A stretch of 64,000 bases of DNA, taken from positions 38,789,730 through 38,853,729 of the forward strand of contig OX411554.1 in the NCBI GenBank assembly GCA_948146395.1, given 5' to 3'. Made by a program: the position numbers and the translations under genes. The stretch's first letter is position 1. Every line of letters begins with the position of its first letter. The stretch comes from Fragum whitleyi. Its lineage: Eukaryota > Mollusca > Bivalvia > Cardiida > Cardiidae. Below the pieces are notes generated by a model. It ran no database searches, was not told the origin of the DNA, and saw only the letters and a list, made by a program, of their open reading frames with translations. This document shows positions 56,601 through 64,000 of the stretch, piece by piece.

Positions 56601-59600
56601 ATTATGGACAAACTAACGTACTTAATTGTGAATAGACTTTTGAAAATTTTTTCAATATCTAAGGCACTGCGGTCAAACGAGTTCGCAATGCGTTATTCAC
56701 CACGTGTTAGCACGTCTTTCTTCGACTAACTGGACAGAAAACGCTCAGCTACGGAAATTTTACGACTGACTTGATTAATGCATAACTACGTCCAACTACG
56801 TAATTATCGTTGTAATGTGACCCGGCTTAAACGTGAGAAACCTTGATTCTAACTTAGAAAAACGGAACAGGTCCAATCAGAACGTTGCAGGCCGGGGTAG
56901 AAAGTTCAGATGTTCGTGATAAACCATGGGTTTAACGCAATGCGCCATCAGATCACCGGGATTACAGTTAATCACATCGTGAAATTGACATTAACATTAA
57001 TCAAAACCATTCTAAATCGCTCACTCAGCGCTCCATTCATTCATTTCAAGCACTCACTCAAACCATTCAAAAACGCTCAAACACATTGAAAAATATATAA
57101 TAACCAACTTTTTTCAAAATAAATTTTGATTGAGAAAAATCGCGATTTCACTAACATAGTTTAAATTGTTAGCGTCTCATAGCTTCTTGAAGATTTAGGA
57201 AGCCATATATACACCTTAAATGTATTTTTTTTATTAAAGGGAGGTAATCAATATCGCAAATTTTGTTCATCCTGAACAACATTTACGATAAAGGATTACC
57301 TCCTATTAAATTCACTCAAAACTCGCTCCACACACTCATTCAATTTCATTCCCAAATCATTCCCAAATCATTCATATTGTCAATTTCACGATGTTGTTAA
57401 CTGTAAGCTGCTCGCTACCCACGGTTTGTTGTGGATTTTTTGATAGATCGGGCGAAACGTCACGACATAATTTGAATGCCAAGTCAAATCTGACCTCACT
57501 ACGGCATGATACGTTTTGGACTGCTGTGGTTGCGGTAGTCATCAGGAAAATAGCGTAAACAGGGAGTGACAAGAAAGCTTAATTGATTGATTAATTTATT
57601 GATTGAATAGAATTTAGCGCCGCTTTCAACATTTTTTAAATTATATCGCGGCAGCCGAGGCACCTAATAAAGGATTCCTGGTATTTCTCTCACCAGTACA
57701 ACTATCACATCCTTTCCTAGCCTCCAGCTGCTATCTCACATAGGCTACGATTATCAACTCATTGTTGAGAGAGAATTAGTCGGAAAAATGAGTGCCGCTC
57801 ACGGGATCAAACAAGAAAGGTTAAACGCCCTCTTTACGATGACGTCACATACATTGATGTTAGAATTTTTGATATAGTCACGAAATCGGTTCATCAATAT
57901 TTTGCCAAAACTGTAGAATAAAAAAACATCTTGAAATGACAAGATGAAAGATTTTGGAATGATTTTGGAATGAAATCGAATGAGTGGGGTGAGTTTTGAT
58001 TAAAATGAAAGGGATGTAATCCAGTATCGCAATTTTTTGTTCAGGATGAACAAAATAAGGGATACGTATTACCTCCCTTTAGTAAAATATACGTTCTTTT
58101 CTTTTTGTGTGTAATCGTAGACCAATCAGATACTTCAAACTCCACACCAACAAATAGAATCGTAGAATGATTTGATCGATTAGATTTAGATGTTGATCGA
58201 ATTGAACTATTTAGAAAGATTTTCTGATAAATTCGGAGCTTTTTTGATCGATAAGAGTGGGTGTTTGGTATGAATGAATGGAGCGCTGAGTGAGTGATAT
58301 TGAGAGGTTTTGATCGAAGCTAGTGTCAACTTCACGATATTTTTAACTGTTCCTACCTGATGCCGGTGTTGTTGTTAACGTCGTTGTTGTCATTGGCTTA
58401 GTTGAGCTAGCGGGTAGTGTCGGGGTCTTTATTGGTTTGGTCGAGTTAATTCCGAGTGGTGGGCTCTTGGTTTGTTGTGTATCAACTATTGGCTTAGTCC
58501 TTGAATGTAGTAAACTCAACTTCGAGGATGGCCTTGTTTTTGCTAAAAAGTGAAGTGTACTCAAACTCAAGCAAAACGACTGCACTTAGAGCGGGTAAAA
58601 ATGTTATCGCATTTGTTACAATTCAACAGTAGATACATACAACATTACAGTTCACAACATCGTGAAATTGACAAGGTGAGTGATTTTGGAATGGTTCAGA
58701 ATGGAAGAGAATGATTGTGTGGAGCGAGTTTTGAGTGAAATTAAAGGGAGGTAATCCAATATTGCTAATTTTGTTCAAGATTAGCGATATTAATAACCTC
58801 CCTTTAATAATATACACGTAATTTTCTATTTTTACGTCTTCGATAATAAAATTGTAGAATGAATAGATCGATTTGAACTTATTGCTGAAAGTCTTGAAAG
58901 ATTTTTACATGTAAATTTCACGATGTAATTAACTGTACTCCAAAACCGCACAAACATTTCCATGATTGACTGATTTACTAGATTATCGGAAGCGTCATGA
59001 TTTATGAAGACATAGAAAAATCTATGTATATTGTATAATATAGGGTTAATTCACGTTTTTGAGGGCGTTAACATTTGCAGAGACCCAAAAATGGATTAAC
59101 GCCCGAGTGCGAAGCACAAGGGTGTTCATACATTTTGAGGGTCTATGCAAATGTTAACTCCCGAAAAAAAGCCAATTTACAATATTATTGCATAAAAAGA
59201 TAGATTAAGATATAAATTTAAACAGAAATTTAAGAAATTTGATTTCTTAGAAACGATATATAATCAGGTACAAACCGAAGAATATGCCAAAACGTATATA
59301 GGTATGCTCTATAAAAATGATGGACATAAATAATTGTCACGCATTTTACTAATCAATGTGAACAGTTTTCTAGATCTTATCTTTATCGTTTTGTAGACAG
59401 AATACATAAAATATCCTTTTATGACAAGCTAATATTGCATAAGAAATATAATCATCAAACATGATTTAAGTATTTAAGCCCGAAATCAAGGGTGTAAAAG
59501 TAAAAAAAAAAAAAAAAAGCGGGGGGTTAACGGCAAGTGAATTGACTGATTAATCCACGTTTTCCCCCGTTAACGCCCGGGTTATGTCTGTTATCGTATG

Positions 59601-62600
59601 CCTTTAATGACCCTAAAATGTACATTTTATGAAAAAAGTAGGTATTAATTGGCTAATTTCGCCTCCTGAGACTCAATGCATATTCCGTATATCTTCGGAA
59701 GATTTCCGAGTTCTCATTAACCATTGGTAATTTATTGATTAATACACAATTTAACCATTGTGCGAGAGCAAGAAATGATGGCTCAGTCGGTTAAGGTGCG
59801 AACTCACAATCATTCATCTGTGAGTTCAATCCTCCCATGTCCCCCTTTTTTTCTTCATACTTTTTCGTCCCTCTTAAAATCTCACGGTAAGGGAATATTT
59901 TTTTTCTCTTTGACATCAGAAAACGACCACTTCCAGTTGAATCCATTTGCGACATCTCAGGTGCAAAGAAGTATTTATCATTGTATAAAAGTGAATTATT
60001 AACCGAACTTATGTATCTTTATCGCGATGAAAAAATGTTTCCCATTTTTTGAGCACATAATTTCCCTACTTAGCCTTGTTTCGAGGTCGTCCCCGAAACC
60101 ACGAAAGAATAAAAAAAAATACTGCCAAAGTTACCATATAGGCTCTCGAGACCAGTAGAGCTTCATTTGTTGTTGTTGTTGTTTTATCATCATTATTATC
60201 ATTATTGGAAGTATTGGTAGAAGTCGTATTTTTGTTTGTATGTGCTAGAAAAAGCTGAAGAGACTGGTAGGTTACATTCACATTGGAAATGATTATTGCA
60301 TTCATTTTTCGAACGAATTTGATAAAGTGTTAAGTAGGTTAAAATGATAGCTTTATTAGAAAATTAATCCATGCCTTCTTTATTTAAACGGCCAAAAAGG
60401 TGAAAGCGCCGTCCCTTCCGATAAAAAAATGTCATAAATGATTGTAAGACAGAAAAAATATAGAAAATTTGAGTTAAAGAAATATAATTTCTACTACTCG
60501 GTTTGAACACGTGGTCTCTCGAACAAGGGACAGGTGTCTTAACCTCTACACCACCGGTTCGATTAGCCTATTAGCCGCCAATAGATACTTAACTCATAAA
60601 TTTAATTAGCGGAAATCGTGAATTCATTCACGGAAAATAAACAGAGTCTCCGGCGAAATTAGCCAAGGAATAATAAGGCCTAGTTTACTTTTTCCACGGT
60701 CGCCGTACGACATCGCTGCCTGCGTTTCGTTGTGTGATATTCTTGAAATCGTATTTTATTTTCTACGGCGTATGTATTTCCAAAATCGTGTGATGTCCGC
60801 ATTGGTTTTCATAAAACTTTCTCAAGAATCAATGAGATGCCACCACGATAATCGCGCGGCACCCGCGCAGGGACCGTAGGATGATCTGTAAAAAAACTTA
60901 CTCAAAACATCGCACGGTGGCCGTGCGATGTCCGTGAGGCGATCGTGCGATGCTTCGACGACAAGTCTGCAAGCTACAATTTCCGCGCGGTCTTGCATTT
61001 AAATTTTTGTATAACTAATTTTTATACAAAGTCACTAGGATGTACGGCACCTTTAAAACCATGCAATGCAAACGGACACTGTATGCCGCCGCACAGGCTA
61101 CGCACGATTTTAATTATTTACGGTAACGACTAATTATTGTCGCCGTACGTGCTCCGTAAGCCAAATGCAAACAAGGCTTTTTTTGTTTGATTATTTTTCA
61201 CAAAATTAGCGATATTGTATTACCTCCGTTTTACTTCATTCAGAAATCGCTCATGAAAAAACAATGTTCTGACTGAATTGTTGTCACAGTTGTGAGTTAA
61301 GATAAGCAATGTGTAGTCCGTCGATTAACAAACCAAGATGTTTGTGAAAGATTTTTGCTCCCATGAAAATAGGTCGATGGCATTTTCTTTGTCAATTAAC
61401 AAAGGGCAATAATAAAAATAACTATGGCGAGTAGAGTGATGGTTTCTGTTAAAGTGCAAAAATTCAAAATTATGATGAATAGAGTTATTATTCTTGTGCA
61501 CTGCATTGCACTTCTCCATACATTCGGAACACTACTCGGCCAATCTCGCGATCAACCTCGGATGTACATAGACGGACTATTTTAAAAATTGATTGATTGA
61601 TTGAATGGGGTTTTACGCCGCTTTCAACATTATTTCAGTTATATCGCGGCGGTCGGAGCACCTAACAATGGATTCCTGGTATTTCTCACGCCAGTACTAC
61701 CGACTGCTATTTCACATAGGTTTACGATTATCTACCCATTGGTGAAAGACAAACGTCGGAAAGGATATTTGCCGCCACCGGGGATCGAACCTACGACTTC
61801 CAGATTGGAAGTCTTATGCCTAACCAACTGCGCTATGGTGGCGGCTATTTTAAAAATTACGGGAAACCTTGGTAAAACTCGATGACATCAATTAAAATGG
61901 CGTTAGCCCTTGAAACTGTGAGTGAAAACATTCGACGTCGTCAACGCTACTCGTTCAAGTCACTGACGTGAAACCATCGTATCCTTATAAAGATATCTTT
62001 AGATTCTTAAATAACGGCCGAAAAATCTTAATTTTTGAGAATGATTCGTCATTCTCAAATATTAAGATTTTTCAGTCGTTATTTACTGTAAAAGATAAAA
62101 ATCTACGGTGATAACTGTTTCCGCCTAACAAAATGCGCGATTTTGTTACATACCCATCCGCCTTACATACATCCGAGGCATGTTGCAGTTTACGGAAATG
62201 GCCGAGTGATGTTCCGAATGTTCTCCGTAATGTGATCTTTCCACCTCTGAAGTTTCATACTGCCTATCGGAATACTTTTAACATTGGTGTTGTATATTTT
62301 GTTCGCAATGTTTGAAATAGATTCTTGATTAAAATTCTGATCATGAATGTATGTATAATTTTAGTCTATCTATGGGATCGCCCCCCTTTAAGGGAAAAAA
62401 TTAAACATTGAATAATCTTAATTGGGTATACCTTGGTTACTTTGACCAGAATTTGACCTGTGGAAAATTAATTCAATGCTTAATTAGGAATTACCGACAT
62501 ATTTTATCCATTAACAAAATTATACATATACACATAAAATATATACATAAAATACCGTTTGTTATTCATTACTATGAAAGCACGTGCAATGCCGAGTAGG

Positions 62601-63210
62601 ATTTCTTTTTTCATCTCATTAGCAGGGGTAGATTCGGATCAATAAAACCGCGCTATAATAAAACGGTATAATTCATTTTTGTTACCCTGGCAGGGTGGAA
62701 CCTACTAGTAACGGGTCGTTGCACTTAAGGTTAAGGTAAATCAGCTTTTATGTGCAACTACTGACTTCTATAAATAGTCAGCATAAATAACTTAAGACCT
62801 TAAATCATAGGTTGGTAACCAAACCCTCATAACTTCAACGAAATGTGTTCATTTTCCCAGAGCACGTGAATCCTTTTGGTTTTAGGTTACAGTTTTTGTT
62901 TTGTTGACCTTGAATTAATATATGTTTTTTCAATTTGTTGTAACGAGAAACTGTTTGTAGTTTGAGTTACTGAAATAAAATGTCTATGTCTATCTCTATG
63001 TCTATGTTATTTGCACGCGTTAACGATAATTGCGGGCGTGCTTTTGCAAGAACAAAATACATTGAAAAGTAAACTGGTCAAGTTATGTCACGGCTAAGCC
63101 ACGCCCTGCCAGTTGATTAATTACGCAGAATAAAGCTTACCTAAACTGTTTGTTGTGACAAGACAACATATAATAAAAATAAAGATCAGAAATTTTAAAG
63201 CTTTCATCAT
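53607..63210 (-). CDS. M5: secreted Ser/Thr/Pro-rich protein, four exons
   Basis: Minus-strand model: exon 1 at 63210-63141 (70 bp), exon 2 at 58542-58357 (186 bp), exon 3 at 55002-54907 (96 bp), exon 4 at 53686-53607 (80 bp); 432 nt, 143 residues. Exon 1 encodes MMKALKFLIFIFIICCLVTT with donor GTAAGC. Exon 2 (acceptor TTTTTAG, donor GTAGGA) encodes KTRPSSKLSL... ending TTTTLTTTPAS. Exon 3 (acceptor T-run then CAG, donor GTAGGC) encodes STQSSVKPSSESSETNPA... ending TESTTPSC. Exon 4 (acceptor CTCTTTCAG) encodes VISKSSFPVTVPMVVTAVTA... and TAA. All junctions are phase 1 and each exon is well supported alone. Linking exon 1 to exons 2-4 across 4.6 kb is the weak point, because a candidate terminal exon (60066-60244) lies between. 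They may be alternative endings of one gene or parts of two genes. Confidence 0.5.
53736..53770. repeat. (TTTG)n microsatellite
   Basis: About eight GTTT units, in the M5 last intron. Confidence 0.9.
53955..54390 (+). mobile_element. Fold-back-tailed MITE (family B), copy 3
   Basis: ATAATATGACCTAAGTCGTG start, GAACGGCGTTATA-like middle, tail hairpin TTATTAAACGAGTCATCTAA / TAGATGACTCGTTTAATAAA with CTCGGCAAAGCCTCG. Confidence 0.7.
54400..54720. repeat. Segment shared with 45480-46130
   Basis: Diverged copy of the M4-side segment. It lies in the M5 intron between exon 3 and exon 4. Confidence 0.6.
55064..55236 (+). mobile_element. TTATCTTATAAC MITE without the fold-back tail
   Basis: TTTTTATCTTATAACTATAC start and GAGGTTATAAGATAAATA end. 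It lies 60 bp upstream of M5 exon 3 in M5 intron 2. Confidence 0.7.
55240..56040. other. M5 intron 2, nothing recognised
   Basis: A plus-strand open frame of 126 codons covers part of 55157-55537 but starts inside the MITE and shows no motif, so it is not called. Confidence 0.35.
56045..56301 (-). mobile_element. Family A MITE, left-arm half
   Basis: CAAGAACCAACCAGACGCTT to GATGTAACTAACTGTA. The palindrome half is absent. Confidence 0.75.
56305..56960. other. M5 intron 2, nothing recognised
   Basis: Scattered AACTACG words, no clear element ends. Confidence 0.4.
56963..57405 (+). mobile_element. Family A MITE, well preserved
   Basis: TACAGTTAATCACATCGTGA start, palindrome GGGAGGTAATCAATATCGC, GATGTTGTTAACTGTA end. 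Confidence 0.85.
57411..57577 (-). pseudogene. Possible broken anchor exon between a SINE and a family A element
   Basis: The minus strand reads FLSLPVYAIFLMTTATTAVQ in phase 1 after a poor acceptor (AATTAAG). It resembles the M5 anchor (SFPVTVPMVVTAVTA) in rhythm, but it has no stop after 25 residues and reads on until it enters the family A end at 57405. The bases where a pyrimidine tract should be are the 3' tail of a SINE. It may be a terminal exon disabled by insertions, or chance. Confidence 0.2.
57580..57803 (-). mobile_element. tRNA-headed SINE, head truncated
   Basis: The body CGCCGCTTTCAACATTTTTT...AAAAATGAGTGCCGCTCACG is like 27894-28169. The tRNA part is cut short at GGGATCAAAC. 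Confidence 0.7.
57924..58350 (-). mobile_element. Family A MITE ending 6 bp from the M5 exon 2 donor
   Basis: AACATCTTGAAATGACAAGA start, ACGATATTTTTAACTGT end at 58350. The donor GT is at 58355-58356. Confidence 0.8.
58646..58937 (-). mobile_element. Family A MITE, internally deleted
   Basis: TACAGTTCACAACATCGTGA start, GATGTAATTAACTGTA end. The palindrome is shortened. Confidence 0.8.
59040..59650. repeat. GGCGTTAAC inverted-motif repeat
   Basis: GAGGGCGTTAACATTTGCAG at 59061 mirrors TGCAAATGTTAACTCC at 59145. CGTTAACGCCCGGGTT at 59569 and CCCTAAAATGTACATTTTAT match 44870-44950. Confidence 0.45.
59772..59835 (+). repeat. tRNA-like sequence
   Basis: TGATGGCTCAGTCGGTTAAG (box A) and CTGTGAGTTCAATCCTCC (box B). 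It does not fold cleanly, so it is probably a SINE head. Confidence 0.4.
60066..60244 (-). CDS. Terminal exon with Thr/Asn-rich stalk, transmembrane helix and basic tail
   Basis: A 179-bp minus-strand exon beginning after AGCTTTTTCTAG in phase 1 and ending at TAG (60066-60068). It encodes HTNKNTTSTNTSNNDNNDDK, a Thr run, then AYMVTLAVFFFILSWF (a good membrane span) and the basic tail RGRPRNKAK. Joined to the signal exon at 63141-63210 it would give an 82-residue type I membrane protein (249 nt, in frame). It unites stalk and anchor in one exon, unlike the separate 80-bp anchor exon of the other genes. It is either an alternative end of M5 or the end of a distinct gene whose first exon is at 63.2 kb. 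Two sequons (NTT, NTS) are visible. Confidence 0.55.
60490..60562 (-). repeat. tRNA-like sequence
   Basis: The complement has GGTGGTGTAGAGGTTAAGAC (box A) and CGTGTTCAAACC (box B). Degenerate. Confidence 0.4.
60690..61160. repeat. CG-rich repeat of CGTGCGAT/CGTACG words
   Basis: CGCCGTACGACATCGC, GTGGCCGTGCGATGTCCGTG and TCGCCGTACGTGCTCCGTA stand out from the AT-rich surroundings. Likely another repeat family. Confidence 0.45.
61198..61257 (+). mobile_element. Family A fragment
   Basis: CACAAAATTAGCGATATTGT ATTACCTCC and TCAGAAATCGCTC: right side of the palindrome only. Confidence 0.55.
61521..62220. mobile_element. Mutator-like MITE, copy 2, split by a SINE
   Basis: CATTCGGAACACTACTCGGC start and GCCGAGTGATGTTCCGAATG end. 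Flanks TTCTCCATA (61512) and TTCTCCGTA (62221) form a 9-bp duplication with one change. The core hairpin at 62018-62075 is as in copy 1. Confidence 0.8.
61591..61844 (-). mobile_element. tRNA-headed SINE inserted in the Mutator-like MITE
   Basis: The complement of 61770-61844 reads GCCGCCACCATAGCGCAGTT through GGTTCGATCCCCGGTGGCGG. Perfect duplication CTATTTTAAAAATT occurs at 61577-61590 and 61845-61858. The empty site is seen in MITE copy 1 at about 19646. Confidence 0.85.
62693..63113 (+). mobile_element. CTGGCAGGGCGGAGCC MITE, copy 3, with an insert
   Basis: CCTGGCAGGGTGGAACCTAC start and GCTAAGCCACGCCCTGCCAG end. About 130 bp at 62895-63010, ending in TGTCTATGTCTATCTC repeats, is absent from the copy at 9840 and looks like a separate insertion. 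It ends 28 bp from the M5 exon 1 donor. Confidence 0.7.
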
Positions 63211-63263
63211 TACACAGCTACTCCTGTCTGGCTATTACATTTGTAATTCAAAATCAATCACTT

Positions 63264-63278
63264 TTTTATTAAATACGC
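63264..63278 (-). promoter_or_regulatory. Candidate TATA-like box of M5
   Basis: The minus strand reads GTATTTAATAAAAAAG about 55-65 bp before the M5 start codon, a reasonable distance for a TATA element with a short leader. It is the only such match seen close to a start in the set, in an AT-rich background. Confidence 0.25.
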
Positions 63279-63406
63279 CCCAGCACGGAAAAGGGGACCA
63301 ACTTGGAATACCATATATTATTGATAAATGAAAGGGAGTTCGGACCCAACAGAAATCACCAGAATTCGTTCTTCGAAACAATTAATGGAAAAATAGAAAC
63401 ATCATT

Positions 63407-63853
63407 ACAGATTCAGAAAATATGCCAATTACGATAATTGTCGACTCTGGTCAGTCTGCGAATTCCGCGCAGTTTGACCAGGAGAGACATGTTTCGCACT
63501 TCCTAAATGGTCAATTTTCGCATGGCGGTCACTAAAACAAAAGGTTCAGTATGATAATATGATGATGAGAGATAATGACATCAATAACTTCCTGGGATAA
63601 ATATGTGACCGTCACGCGAAAAGTGACCATCTGAGAACTTCGTAAACATTATATTAGAAAAGAGATTAGTTCTAGTACAGGTTAGCTAGGGATCGCATTT
63701 CAAAAATTCTTTATCGGGAAGCTAGATTGATTATTCTAGAATTATGAATTATCAAAGTGTGAAAAGTTTCGATCCTAGTCAGTCTGCGCAGTCTGACTAG
63801 GTTAGACACTTTACGAACAACCCAGATCGTCCCTTTTTGCGTGATGGGTCATT
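63407..63853 (+). repeat. Two-hairpin repeat (CCTAGTCAGTCTG family), copy 2, upstream of M5
   Basis: CTGGTCAGTCTGCG/GCGCAGTTTGACCAG (63452) and CCTAGTCAGTCTG/CAGTCTGACTAGG (63774), with the same joining sequence as at 40858-41190. The remaining bases to 64000 hold a short TTTGTTTA tract. Confidence 0.6.
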
Positions 63854-64000
63854 GTTTAAAACGAGATACCGATTGTGTAAGCTGTAAAGAATGGTTCATA
63901 TGATACGTTTTTTTGTGTGTATGTGTTTGTTTGTTTATTTATTTGTTTATATTCATATAGGTTTTCATACATTGCTTATTGTATTAGGCAGTCAAAGCGC

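Noticed and set aside
61601..61885. 94-codon plus ORF
   Set aside because: It runs through the SINE on its antisense strand; PPPGIEPTTSRLEV is the read-through of the tRNA-like head.

Overview
The window looks like intron- and transposon-rich nuclear DNA from a marine invertebrate, most likely a bivalve mollusc. It is strongly AT-rich, has no long ORF, and is packed with short inverted-repeat elements, tRNA-derived SINEs and microsatellites. It also holds tandem-repeat elements whose ends (TGTGCTCAGGTGAGC and TATGCCCCCG-type hairpins) I associate from memory with bivalve genomes. The phylum call is an inference. There is one 200-base N gap (45258-45457), so this is an assembled scaffold.

The main result is a set of small multi-exon genes, all on the minus strand, that conventional ORF lists miss because each exon is short. 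I call them M1 (2808-4420), M2 (21102-27879), M3 (37728-41325), M4 (48242-51199, last exon not found) and M5 (53607-63210). Each has a first exon of 58-70 bp that encodes a signal peptide and ends in phase 1. The middle exon or exons have a length divisible by three, are phase 1 on both sides, and encode a Thr/Ser/Pro-rich or Gly/Pro/Asn-rich stalk. The last exon is exactly 80 bp in M1, M2, M3 and M5 and encodes 25 mostly hydrophobic residues and a stop. Predicted products are secreted, mucin-like proteins of about 84-157 residues, probably held at the surface by a GPI signal or a C-terminal membrane segment. M5 may have a second ending at 60066-60244, with a clear transmembrane helix and a basic tail. 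M3, M4 and M5 are visibly related in sequence. M1 and M2 share the architecture but little sequence in the stalk.

Almost everything else is repeats. About 25 copies of a ~430-bp Tc1/mariner-like MITE (family A, with a ~70-bp central palindrome) fill the introns, often within a few bases of splice sites. Other families are: a Mutator-like MITE with 9-10-bp target duplications (three copies, one split by a SINE); a tRNA-headed SINE with target duplications; several fold-back families; Helitron/pearl-like tandem-repeat elements; and a 2.4-kb element with ~800-bp inverted arms flanked by a 5-bp duplication (5384-7815).

Layout: 1-2.8 kb nested inverted repeats; 2.8-4.4 M1; 4.4-21 kb repeats only; 21-28 M2; 28-37.7 kb repeats, including two tandem-unit elements and a SINE; 37.7-41.3 M3; 41.4-48 kb family A-rich; 48.2-51.2 M4; 53.6-63.2 M5; then repeats to the end. 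No rRNA, intact cellular tRNA, CRISPR or transposase gene was recognised.
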